Below, piece after piece: positions 26,895 to 34,689 of a stretch of 64,000 nucleotides of DNA (its first letter is position 1; every line of letters begins with the position of its first letter). The stretch is from positions 1,178,001 through 1,242,000 of the forward strand of contig NZ_JAAONY010000001.1 in NCBI RefSeq assembly GCF_011602085.1, read 5' to 3'. The notes beneath the pieces were generated by a model. That model worked only from the letters and a program-made list of their open reading frames with translations, was not told where the DNA came from and ran no database searches. The stretch comes from Pseudoteredinibacter isoporae (lineage in GTDB: Bacteria; Pseudomonadota; Gammaproteobacteria; Pseudomonadales; Cellvibrionaceae). Both the position numbers and the translations under genes were made by a program.

Positions 26895-28145
26895 TCAGAT
26901 GCAGCCTTTTTCCCGGAGGCTGTTCAATTGTGTTTCATCCATTCCCAAAAGATCGCTCAGTACATCGTCGGTATCGCTGCCGAGCAAAGGAGGAGCTTTA
27001 CTGATTTCAATCGCGGTGCGGCTGTATTTAATTGGGCTGTTGCACAGGGAGATGCTGCCTGACAGAGGATGCTCTACGTCGATTTGCATCTGGCGGTGTT
27101 GAATTTGCGGATTAGCAAAAACCTGTTCAATGTTATTGATTGGGCCGCAGGGAACCCCGCGAACCGACAATTCTTCCAGCCAGTATTCGCTGCTTTGTTG
27201 CACCATAATCTCGGCGACTTCCTGGCAGACGACGTCACGGTTTTGCACACGAGCGGGGTTTGTCGCAAAGCGCTCGTCCTGCATTAATTCTTCACGACCA
27301 GCCAACTGCAGCAGTTTTGCAAATTGGCCATCGTTACCCACAGCTAAAATAATAAAGCCGTTACTCGTTGCAAAAGCCTGATAGGGAACAATGTTGGGGT
27401 GAGCGTTCCCCATGCGCTGGGGAACCGTACCGCCGACGAGATAGTTGCTGGCCTGGTTTGCCAGAACTGCCGTTTGAACATCCAACAGCGCCAGATCAAT
27501 ATGCTGACCGAGACCGGAGCGTTCGCGTTCAAGCAAGGCGCCTTGAATGGCAATGGTTGCATATAAGCCTGTAAATAAATCGGTAACGGCCACGCCGACT
27601 TTTTGTGGGCCAGCACCGGGCTCACCGTCTTTTTCGCCGGTAATACTCATTAGGCCGCCCATGCCCTGAATCATAAAATCATAGCCTGCGCGTTGAGCGT
27701 ATGGACCGTCCTGCCCAAAGCCGGTAATGGAGCAATATATCAATGCTGGATTGATTTCTTTCAGAGCTTCGTAGTCCAGGCCGTATTTCTTCAGGCCACC
27801 GACTTTGTAGTTCTCAATCAATACATCACATTTCTGCGCCAGTTGTTTAATGATGTTTTGACCTTCGGCTTGGGTAATGTCGACCGTGATCGAGTCTTTA
27901 CCGCGATTGGCCGCGGTGTAGTAGGCCGCTTCGGCCGTGTCTTGTCCGTCTTTATCTTTTAAATAGGGAGGTCCCCAGCGGCGGGTGTCATCCCCCACTT
28001 TAGGGCGTTCAACCTTAATGACCTGTGCACCGAGATCGGCAAGGGTTTGCGCACTCCACGGGCCGGCAAGAATGCGGCTCATGTCGAGAACGCGAAAACC
28101 AGTGAGTGGGCCGGTTTTTTGAGAATCGGAAGCCTGGCTGGACAT
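26895..28145 (-). CDS. CaiB/BaiF family III CoA-transferase (probable glutarate CoA-transferase)
   Basis: The 416-residue class III CoA-transferase moves CoA between acids through an Asp-linked intermediate. It begins GPLTGFRVLDMSRILAGPWSAQTLADLGAQVIKVERP, has NRGKDSITVDI, and contains AGYDFMIQGMGGLMSITG with the expected catalytic Asp (D156). It lies directly downstream of gcdH on the same strand. In Pseudomonas a CoA-transferase in this position is thought to activate glutarate with succinyl-CoA. Together with GcdH it would channel glutarate (from lysine breakdown) to crotonyl-CoA. Substrate is inferred from context. Confidence 0.88.
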   Translation of the reverse strand: MSSQASDSQKTGPLTGFRVLDMSRILAGPWSAQTLADLGAQVIKVERPKVGDDTRRWGPPYLKDKDGQDTAEAAYYTAANRGKDSITVDITQAEGQNIIKQLAQKCDVLIENYKVGGLKKYGLDYEALKEINPALIYCSITGFGQDGPYAQRAGYDFMIQGMGGLMSITGEKDGEPGAGPQKVGVAVTDLFTGLYATIAIQGALLERERSGLGQHIDLALLDVQTAVLANQASNYLVGGTVPQRMGNAHPNIVPYQAFATSNGFIILAVGNDGQFAKLLQLAGREELMQDERFATNPARVQNRDVVCQEVAEIMVQQSSEYWLEELSVRGVPCGPINNIEQVFANPQIQHRQMQIDVEHPLSGSISLCNSPIKYSRTAIEISKAPPLLGSDTDDVLSDLLGMDETQLNSLREKGCI

Positions 28146-28198
28146 GACTGCTCCAAAAAATAAAGGTGAAAATGTTGCTGCGCGGATGCGCGGAAATG

Positions 28199-28224
28199 TT
28201 TGGGCCGGCTAATGCCGGCCCAAA
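28199..28224. repeat. 11-bp perfect hairpin between gcdH and the CoA-transferase gene
   Basis: TTTGGGCCGGC and its reverse complement with a TAAT loop lie in the 90-nt intercistronic gap. On the minus strand no T-run follows it, so it is not a standard terminator. It may protect the upstream gcdH message and set unequal expression of the two genes. Confidence 0.55.
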
Positions 28225-28235
28225 AACGGCGTTGC

Positions 28236-29420
28236 TTAGAAGAACGCCTGCAGGCCGGTTTGGGCACGGCCAAGAATCAATGCATGAATATCCTGGGTGC
28301 CTTCATAGGTGTTAACCACTTCCAGGTTACACATATGACGCATTACCGGGTACTCATCGGAAATACCGTTACCGCCGTGCATATCACGTGCTTCGCGAGC
28401 GATTTCCAGAGCCTTCACGCAGTTGTTGCGCTTCATCATGGAGATCAACTCAGGGGCCAACTGTCCGGCATCTTTTAACTGGGAGGCGCGCAAGCTGCCC
28501 ATCAGACCCAGGCTGATGTCGGTTTGCATAACCGCCAGCTTTTTCTGAATCAACTGAGTTTGTGCCAGGGGTCGACCAAACTGTTTGCGATCCATCGTGT
28601 ATTCACGAGCCGAGTGCCAGCAGGCTTCTGCCGCACCCAGTGCACCCCAGGAAATACCCAGACGTGCAGAGTTCAAGCAACCGAAGGGGCCTTTCAAACC
28701 TTGTACGCCCGGCATCAGGTTTTCTTCAGGAACAAATACATTGTCCATCACAATTTCACCGGTGATGGAGGCGCGCAAGGCCAGCTTGCCTTCAATCTTT
28801 GGTGCGCTCAAACCTTCCCAGCCTTTTTCCAGAATAAAGCCGCGAATCACATCGTCATCGGTCTTGGCCCATACTACAAACACATCGGCGATCGGGGAGT
28901 TGGTGATCCACATCTTGGCGCCACTCAAGCGGTAGCCGCCGTCAACTTTCTTAGCGCGAGTGATCATAGAGCCCGGATCAGAACCGTGATCGGGTTCGGT
29001 TAAGCCGAAGCAGCCGATGTACTCACCGCTGGCCAGTTTTGGAAGATATTTTTCTTTCTGCTCTTCGCTGCCGTAGCTCCAAATCGGGAACATCACCAGG
29101 CTGGACTGTACTGACATCATAGAGCGGTAACCGGAATCCACACGCTCAACTTCACGGGCAATCAAACCGTAGGCTACGTAGCTCACGCCAGGGCAGCCAT
29201 AGCCTTCCAGAGGCGCGCCCAGCAGGCCCATCTCGCCCATTTCACGGAAGATATTAATGTCGGTTTCTTCCTTCTGATAGGCCTCGCGTACGCGTGGCAA
29301 TAACTGCTCCTGGGCGTACTGGTGGGCAGAATCACGCACCATGCGCTCTTCTTCAGTCAACATTGAATCCATCAGGAAAGGGTCTTGCCAGTTAAAGCTG
29401 GCCCAGGGGGACTTCGCCAT
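28236..29420 (-). CDS. gcdH: Glutaryl-CoA dehydrogenase
   Basis: This FAD-dependent acyl-CoA dehydrogenase oxidises and decarboxylates glutaryl-CoA to crotonyl-CoA in lysine and tryptophan breakdown. It has 394 residues. Typical signatures are [70 protein letters not shown], a C-terminal [40 protein letters not shown] with the catalytic base at about E373, and the RAQTG tail. These distinguish it from general short-chain dehydrogenases. It is divergent from a LysR gene across a striking palindrome, an arrangement known for gcdR-gcdH in Pseudomonas. Confidence 0.95.
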   Translation of the reverse strand: MAKSPWASFNWQDPFLMDSMLTEEERMVRDSAHQYAQEQLLPRVREAYQKEETDINIFREMGEMGLLGAPLEGYGCPGVSYVAYGLIAREVERVDSGYRSMMSVQSSLVMFPIWSYGSEEQKEKYLPKLASGEYIGCFGLTEPDHGSDPGSMITRAKKVDGGYRLSGAKMWITNSPIADVFVVWAKTDDDVIRGFILEKGWEGLSAPKIEGKLALRASITGEIVMDNVFVPEENLMPGVQGLKGPFGCLNSARLGISWGALGAAEACWHSAREYTMDRKQFGRPLAQTQLIQKKLAVMQTDISLGLMGSLRASQLKDAGQLAPELISMMKRNNCVKALEIAREARDMHGGNGISDEYPVMRHMCNLEVVNTYEGTQDIHALILGRAQTGLQAFF

Positions 29421-29528
29421 GGTGTGCTCCGCTTGAGTGTAGTTTCGCTAATTAAGGCATTTGTCCAACTGTATAGTAAGTCATAGGCAAATGCTTCACG
29501 TGTAATGTAATTATACTCCAGCTGTGTG

Positions 29529-29576
29529 CATATATAAAATATATCGTTTATATTGTTGGCATATATTTTATATATG
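29529..29576. promoter_or_regulatory. Perfect 16-bp inverted repeat, candidate GcdR operator
   Basis: The arm CATATATAAAATATAT (29529-29544) and its exact reverse complement (29561-29576) are separated by 16 bp. It lies between divergent gcdH and its LysR neighbour. Centre-to-centre spacing of the arms is 32 bp, about three helical turns, which suits a tetrameric LysR-type protein bound on one face. Function is inferred from placement. Confidence 0.6.
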
Positions 29577-29642
29577 GGCATGTTTGGTATATCGATCCGA
29601 CGCGAAACGGTGATAGACGCGAAATAGCAGATAAGAGGAACC

Positions 29643-30524
29643 ATGGATAAACGACAGCTACAGATCTTTCGTCAGGTGGCCATTAGCCAGAGTTTCACCA
29701 AAGCGGCTTTGGAACTGCATATGGCGCAACCGGCGGTGAGCATTGCGGTTAAAAAGCTGGAGGACGAATTAGCGACGCCGCTATTCAACCGAATTGATCG
29801 GCGAATTGGTTTAACCGCCGCCGGTGAAAAACTATTGTTCCGGGCCGAGCGTATTTTAAGCGAGTTCCAGCAGGCGAAAGATGAACTCCGGGAATTGGAA
29901 GCGTTAAAAAGCGGGCAAGTGCGATTGGATACCCCGGCCATGTTGGGCTCCTATTATTTGCCCGAAAAATTGATTGGCTTTCGGCAGGCCTATCCCGGTA
30001 TCGATTTGCACATTACGGCCGAAGGCACCCAGCGTGCAGAACAAATGTTGCTGGATGGTTCAACGGATATGGCCATTGTGAATGTGCGCCAGCATTCGGA
30101 ACTGATCGAATCCAGTTATCTGCTGCGCGAGGAGGTTGTGCTGTGCATGGCCCTTGATCACCCTTTTGCAGAAAAAACGGCAGTTGATTTTCACGATATC
30201 AAAGATGAACCCTTGTTGGTTTACCATCAGGGGTATCACCTGCGTCAGATTTTGAACCATCTTGAGGCAAAATCTGGCCACAAGGCGAATATTATTGTCG
30301 AGACGGATATTCTGCGCCTGATGGTCAATATGGTGGCATCCGGTCAAGGCATGTGTCTGTGTTTACGGCGATTGGTTGAAGAGGAACAAGAGCTGTTGGC
30401 GTTGCCTTTTCATGAGCCGCAATACATTGAAATGGGAATGGGTTGGAAAAAAGGAGGCTATCTGTCGCCGGCTAATCGAGCCTTCGTCAATTATCTGATT
30501 GGCGAGGCAGAGGGGATTCAGTAA
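29643..30524 (+). CDS. gcdR: LysR-family regulator, GcdR-like
   Basis: This 293-residue LysR-type regulator has an N-terminal HTH (MDKRQLQIFRQVAISQSFTKAALELHMAQPAVSIAVKKLEDELATPLFNRIDRRIGLTAAGE) and a C-terminal periplasmic-binding-protein-like effector domain beginning near VRLDTPAMLGSYYLPEKLI. Divergence from gcdH supports regulation of glutarate catabolism, with glutarate as a plausible effector as reported for Pseudomonas GcdR. The ATG at 29643 follows AGAGGAACC. A bidirectional terminator at 30574-30591 ends it. Confidence 0.85.
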   Translation: MDKRQLQIFRQVAISQSFTKAALELHMAQPAVSIAVKKLEDELATPLFNRIDRRIGLTAAGEKLLFRAERILSEFQQAKDELRELEALKSGQVRLDTPAMLGSYYLPEKLIGFRQAYPGIDLHITAEGTQRAEQMLLDGSTDMAIVNVRQHSELIESSYLLREEVVLCMALDHPFAEKTAVDFHDIKDEPLLVYHQGYHLRQILNHLEAKSGHKANIIVETDILRLMVNMVASGQGMCLCLRRLVEEEQELLALPFHEPQYIEMGMGWKKGGYLSPANRAFVNYLIGEAEGIQ

Positions 30525-30570
30525 CAGGTGGTTGGGGTGTTAAGGGTGAATACGCAAATTGCAGATATAA

Positions 30571-30596
30571 AAAACGGCGCCGAGGCGCCGTTTTTG
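30571..30596. terminator. Bidirectional terminator between gcdR and the histone-like gene
   Basis: The perfect 8-bp stem ACGGCGCC/GGCGCCGT (30574-30591) with a 2-nt apex is flanked by an A-run on the left and a T-run on the right, so it can stop transcription from both convergent genes. Confidence 0.9.
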
Positions 30597-30611
30597 CTCA
30601 GATCGCTGTAA

Positions 30612-31529
30612 TTACTTCTTAGCAGCTTTCTTTGCTGGACGACCGCGACGAGCAGCTGGCTTTTTCTTGGCAACAGCTTTCTTGGCTGGAGCTTTCTTAG
30701 CAGCAGGCTTCTTCTTGGCGGCTGGTTTCTTCTTAGCAGCTGGCTTTTTCTTGGCAGCAGCGGCTTTTTTAGCTTTAGCAGCGGCTTTCTTCTCAGCAGC
30801 TTTTTGCTTGGCAGCAGCCTTCTTGGCAGCGGCTTTAGCTTTAGCAGCGGCTTTCTTTTCAGCAGCTTTGGCTTTGGCGGCAGCTTTCTTCTCAGCGGCT
30901 TTAGCCTTGGCAGCGGCTTTCTTTTCAGCAGCTTTGGCTTTAGCGGCAGCTTTCTTGGCAGCAGCTTTCTCGCGAGCAGCTTTAGCTTTGGCAGCAGCCT
31001 TGGCTTTAGCAGCGGCTTTCTTAGCGGCAACCTTTTCACGCTCAGCTTTCTTCTTGGCAGCTACTTTGGCACGAGCAGCAGCTTTCTTGTCGGCAGCTTT
31101 TTGCTTGGCAGCGGCTTTCTTATCGGCAGCCTTCTGCTTTTTGGCCATAGCGGCTTCAGCTTTGGCGATAGCCTTGGCTTCGTCGTTGGCACGCTTGTTG
31201 GCAGCTTTAATTGCTTTCAGCTCAGCTTTGTTAGCGCTTGCAGCGGCTTTCGCATCAGCAGCAGCTTTCTTGTCTGCAGCAGCAGCTTTAGTAGCGGCAG
31301 CCAATTGCTTGGCTTGAGCAGCAGTTTTCTTCTTCTTACGGATAGCTGCAACCTTGTTGCTAGAAGCTTTCGCTTTAGCAGCGGCTTTAGCAGCGGCTTT
31401 TTCCAGTTTAGCGGTTTCTTTACCCAGGTCAGATTCCTGCTTGGCACGAGCCTTAACCAGTTGGGCTTGGATTTTTGCCAGTTCTGCTTCTAATTTAGCG
31501 ACTGGGTCGTTAGCTTTGCGAGCTGCCAT
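30612..31529 (-). CDS. Lys/Ala-rich histone H1-like protein
   Basis: The protein has 305 residues and is overwhelmingly alanine and lysine. A moderately complex N-terminal 100 residues (KLEAELAKIQAQLVKARAKQ...) is followed by a long repeat region. From about residue 190, copies of the 11-residue unit KAAAKAKAAEK occur back to back. The end has three KKKPAA units and a RRGRPAKKAAKK tail resembling an AT-hook. Such proteins, like AlgP and the chlamydial Hc2, bind DNA nonspecifically through lysine-rich helices. A strong AAAGGAA ribosome site precedes ATG at 31529. Long antisense ORFs in the region are low-complexity artefacts. Relation to true AlgP is not shown. Confidence 0.8.
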   Translation of the reverse strand: MAARKANDPVAKLEAELAKIQAQLVKARAKQESDLGKETAKLEKAAAKAAAKAKASSNKVAAIRKKKKTAAQAKQLAAATKAAAADKKAAADAKAAASANKAELKAIKAANKRANDEAKAIAKAEAAMAKKQKAADKKAAAKQKAADKKAAARAKVAAKKKAEREKVAAKKAAAKAKAAAKAKAAREKAAAKKAAAKAKAAEKKAAAKAKAAEKKAAAKAKAAEKKAAAKAKAAAKKAAAKQKAAEKKAAAKAKKAAAAKKKPAAKKKPAAKKKPAAKKAPAKKAVAKKKPAARRGRPAKKAAKK

Positions 31530-31771
31530 CTTATTTTCCTTTGAATGTTAATAAATCTAGCACTGAAACTTCATTTGAGTGGCTGGCCAGCCCGCTTATA
31601 TTGCGGATCTGATGGTAAAAATATCCAGCCGACTACGACGCGTGTATAAGGTACGTCTTTACTGACAAAATTCAAGAGTTTACGGTCAAAAAAATAGCAT
31701 ATTTTGGCATTTATTGGCCGTTTTACCTGAATTCACATTAATTTTAGAAAAAAATTAGAAAATTTCATTTT

Positions 31772-32179
31772 TTATAGTGGGCCATTGGGCAAAAAGCGGT
31801 TGTCGCTGTTTGCTTTAATCCATAGCAACATGTCTTTGCTCAGTGGCATTTTATTTTGTCGCATGAATTTAACAATATATATGACTGGGGAGTCGGCGCC
31901 GGCCTGCCAGCTGGAAATTTGCTTCTCGGCGAGGGTTAAAAACTCGATCAAACTGAGTAATTGAGGCTCGCTAAAACTTCCAACAGCGGCTAACCAGCTT
32001 TCCCGATCCTGTTTCATCATCGCGCTGTGGATTTGCAGCTCTTCAGCATCAAAATATTCGGAGATGGGCTGCTCGGGGAGCTTTTGACGTTGCGCGATTA
32101 TGTTCAGCAGCACTTCATGGTTAAGTGCATAGCTTTTCTTTTGGGCGTCGGCATTTGGATCCCAGGATTCTACGCTCAT
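31772..32179 (-). CDS. Hypothetical soluble protein
   Basis: The 135-residue protein is predicted to be mostly helical, with no signal peptide or TM segments. Segments such as SWLAAVGSFSEPQLLSLIEFLTLAEKQISSWQAGADSPVIYIVKFMRQ look like a compact domain and are probably conserved in related bacteria. I recognise no family. It is divergent from dinB (about 170 nt apart) and upstream of the histone-like gene on the same strand with an AT-rich 240-nt gap between. Confidence 0.65.
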   Translation of the reverse strand: MSVESWDPNADAQKKSYALNHEVLLNIIAQRQKLPEQPISEYFDAEELQIHSAMMKQDRESWLAAVGSFSEPQLLSLIEFLTLAEKQISSWQAGADSPVIYIVKFMRQNKMPLSKDMLLWIKANSDNRFLPNGPL

Positions 32180-32346
32180 ATTTGAGTCTCTTTAATTTTG
32201 CTAAGGTCGGCTAGTGAAATCTGTCTCAATGGAAGCCTGACTGAGTGTTACAATAATAAACAGTCGGCCGATGTTTCCTATTATATACCCGATTGCGGCC
32301 AATAAATCCCAAAACTCTCTATATAACAGGGCCAATTCGTTACGCT

Positions 32347-33414
32347 ATGAAACAGCAGCGCCACATTATTCATTGCGATGCCGACTGTTTTTACGCCTCG
32401 GTTGAAATGCGCGATGACCCAGATTTACGCGGTCGCCCATTGGCCATTGGTGGTGAAGCGAAGGGTAGAGGCGTGGTGGCAACCTGCAATTATGAGGCGC
32501 GCCGTTTTGGTGTACGTTCGGCGATGCCGATGGCATATGCCCGCAGACTTTGTCCTGGTATTCTGACTATGCGCCCGAATATGGAAAAATATCGGGATGT
32601 GTCACGGCAGATGCAGGATATTTTTTATCGCTATACGGATATCATTGAGCCCCTTTCCCTGGACGAAGCATTTTTGGACGTCAGTCGAGAGGTCAATGAG
32701 GGCCGTTTTGACGACGCCAAAAGTATTGCCGAGGCAATTCGCCAAGACGTCAGTTCAGAATTGCAGATCAGCGTTTCTGCCGGTGTTGCTTCTAATAAGT
32801 TTATTGCCAAGGTTGCCAGTGATTGGCAAAAACCGGACGGTTTAACCGTAGTGAGTGAAGCCCAACAGGCTGAATTTGTTGCCGCGCTTGCGGTGAATAA
32901 AATTTATGGCGTGGGAAAAGTCACCGAGCAAAAACTGCTTTCCATGGGAATTACTCATTGCCATCAACTGCAAACGATGGATCTTGAGCTGTTGCAATCA
33001 AAATTTGGAAGCTTTGGGAAGCGTTTGTATGACTTATCCCGAGGGCGAGATCATCGACCTGTTGAGCGCAGTCGAAGGCGAAAATCTCTCAGTGTCGAGC
33101 ATACTTTTGCCAGTGATTTGCCGGATTTGGATGCCTGCCTTGAGCAAATTCCAGAGCTGTTGAACAGCTTGCAAACGCGTGTATCGGCTCTGGACGACAG
33201 TTACCGGATTGCCAAGCCCTTCGTAAAGTTGAAATTTCATGACTTTTCATCCACAACTGTGGAAAAACAGGGCGCGGATTACTCATTGAAGGCCTATCAG
33301 GATTTGGTCGCTGAGGCATTTGAGCGTGCTTTTCAGCCGGTTCGTTTGTTAGGGCTCGGGGTTCGTTTTAAAGAGCCCGAAAGTGAGCCGCCACAAAGTG
33401 ACCTCTTTGCCTAA
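32347..33414 (+). CDS. dinB: DNA polymerase IV (Y-family)
   Basis: This is an error-prone translesion DNA polymerase. The 355 residues start MKQQRHIIHCDADCFYASVEMRDDP, with the first catalytic Asp in DADCF and steric-gate Phe-Tyr; the second acidic pair is in PLSLDEAFLDVS. Further marks are the SVSAGVASNKFIAKVASDWQKPDGL thumb/palm region and the IYGVGKVTEQKLLSMGI HhH segment. The C-terminal clamp-binding region ends QSDLFA, close to the beta-clamp consensus QxxLF. I chose ATG at 32347, not the upstream TTG at 32293. No convincing LexA box is visible upstream. Confidence 0.95.
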   Translation: MKQQRHIIHCDADCFYASVEMRDDPDLRGRPLAIGGEAKGRGVVATCNYEARRFGVRSAMPMAYARRLCPGILTMRPNMEKYRDVSRQMQDIFYRYTDIIEPLSLDEAFLDVSREVNEGRFDDAKSIAEAIRQDVSSELQISVSAGVASNKFIAKVASDWQKPDGLTVVSEAQQAEFVAALAVNKIYGVGKVTEQKLLSMGITHCHQLQTMDLELLQSKFGSFGKRLYDLSRGRDHRPVERSRRRKSLSVEHTFASDLPDLDACLEQIPELLNSLQTRVSALDDSYRIAKPFVKLKFHDFSSTTVEKQGADYSLKAYQDLVAEAFERAFQPVRLLGLGVRFKEPESEPPQSDLFA

Positions 33415-33557
33415 AAATAGACCAATTTAAGAGGGGGTTGATTTACTGCTGTCCACTTTTGACCCTTTTCTCGCAGCATGATTCGCTGATTATCAGCCAG
33501 GCTTTATTTAATGTGGGTTTTTTCCCAAGTGGCGCTACTAATTCGCGCTGAACTCAT

Positions 33558-33563
33558 TATAAT
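33558..33563 (+). promoter_or_regulatory. Consensus -10 hexamer upstream of the GIY-YIG-like gene
   Basis: TATAAT lies 58 nt before the GTG start. The -35 region 17 nt upstream is poor (TACTAA-like), so strength is uncertain. Confidence 0.4.
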
Positions 33564-33621
33564 CGCCACCCTTTTTGAGTGGCCCTTTGGGGTTCGGTGT
33601 TAGTGTAAGCCGGGAGCAGGT

Positions 33622-34620
33622 GTGTTTGTTTTTACTGTGAGCTGTGATGAGACCCAGAATGTCTATGTGGGGTCAGCGAAAGAATCCATTGAGGCTCAAT
33701 GGGCCGCGATTGTCGCGGCGGCGGATGAAGGTCAGGAAGGAGCATTGCAAGCGGCGATTCGTTTGCACGGGGTAGAGAAGTTCACCGTTGAGGAGTGGGC
33801 TTTTGCAGAGAACAGCCGAGAATTGCGTGAGCTGTTGGCTGAAGCAAGAGACGCTTTGGGTGCGAAACCCATTAAGCTGCTGCGGGGCTCTGATGCAGCC
33901 GTAAAACGCAGCGGTGCCACCCAGGTGAGCAGCGATATTCGCGAACTCTTTTCAATGGCGAAAGCCGAATATGAGAGTGAATTGGTCGAAGAGCTGATTC
34001 CGGCTGAAAGCCTTGAAAAAAAATCAAAAGTGACTACTTCGGAAACACCATCCAGCAAGAAAAATGAGCTACCGACCTCTCTGGTCGGGGCTGCTGAATC
34101 CAGTGAAAAACTGTCCAGTGGTCGTAGCGGTTCGGCGAGTAAGGAAAAACGCATTAAGGAGGCTATTCACGCTGAACGCGAACAGCGTGCGGTATTGCGA
34201 CAGCAGCAGGCCAGCCAGGAAGCCAAGGAAATGCAGGCCATTTTGTTGCAGATTGAACAGCGCCGACTGGCTCAAAAGAAAAAACCGACAAGTAAATCGA
34301 CAAAAAGCAAAAGTTCTCTGCGTTCTGCAGTGAGCAGTAAGCCGCCCAAATCTGCTGCCAGCAGTGCGGCGGGTTCAAAAGCAGCGAGTGCAAAAACCGC
34401 GAGCCGCAAATCAACCGAAACCAATGTGGCTGTTGCGAAAGGCCGCACGGGTTCCAGTCTTAAAGAGAAGCGTATTAAAGAAGCCATCGCCCAGGAAAAG
34501 GCAGCCATTGAGGCAGCCAAGCGTCAGCAGGCAGAATCCCAGGCTGATGAAATGGCCGCGATTTTGAATCGCCTTGACGAACGTAACAAGGCGGCGGCGA
34601 GTTACAAGCGTAAATTGTAA
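33622..34620 (+). CDS. GIY-YIG-like N-terminal domain with a long low-complexity tail
   Basis: In this 332-residue protein, residues 1 to about 88 (MFVFTVSCDETQNVYVGSAKESIEAQW...ALQAAIRLHGVEKFTVEEWAFAEN...) follow the GIY-YIG nuclease pattern. A degenerate GIY strand is followed by VYVG, then an A-I-R-x-x-G-x-x-K-F helix and a Glu. The rest is Ser/Lys/Ala-rich and contains two copies of a motif: KEKRIKEAIHAEREQRAVLRQQQASQEAKEMQAILLQIEQR near 175 and KEKRIKEAIAQEKAAIEAAKRQQAESQADEMAAILNRLDER near 290. Start is GTG at 33622. It has its own promoter-like sequence and a terminator at 34650-34664. Nuclease activity is uncertain because the catalytic Arg/Tyr are weak. Confidence 0.6.
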   Translation: MFVFTVSCDETQNVYVGSAKESIEAQWAAIVAAADEGQEGALQAAIRLHGVEKFTVEEWAFAENSRELRELLAEARDALGAKPIKLLRGSDAAVKRSGATQVSSDIRELFSMAKAEYESELVEELIPAESLEKKSKVTTSETPSSKKNELPTSLVGAAESSEKLSSGRSGSASKEKRIKEAIHAEREQRAVLRQQQASQEAKEMQAILLQIEQRRLAQKKKPTSKSTKSKSSLRSAVSSKPPKSAASSAAGSKAASAKTASRKSTETNVAVAKGRTGSSLKEKRIKEAIAQEKAAIEAAKRQQAESQADEMAAILNRLDERNKAAASYKRKL

Positions 34621-34642
34621 AACTTTCTTTTTTTCATGAAAT

Positions 34643-34670
34643 AAAAAAAGGGCCGAAAAGGCCCTTTTTT
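34643..34670. terminator. Bidirectional terminator
   Basis: The stem GGGCC/GGCCC (34650-34654 with 34660-34664) with a GAAAA loop is flanked by seven A and six T, between convergent genes. Confidence 0.88.
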
Positions 34671-34689
34671 GTTTACGGTATAGGGTTTT

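Noticed and set aside
30667-31493. Two long plus-strand frames opposite the histone-like gene
   Set aside because: They are shadows of the Lys/Ala repeat, giving Ala/Phe/Leu or Ser/Gly/Phe runs with no domain.
32317-32334. LexA-like ...TATATAACAG upstream of dinB
   Set aside because: Only one half-site is good, and total length is 15 instead of 16, so it is not a reliable SOS box.
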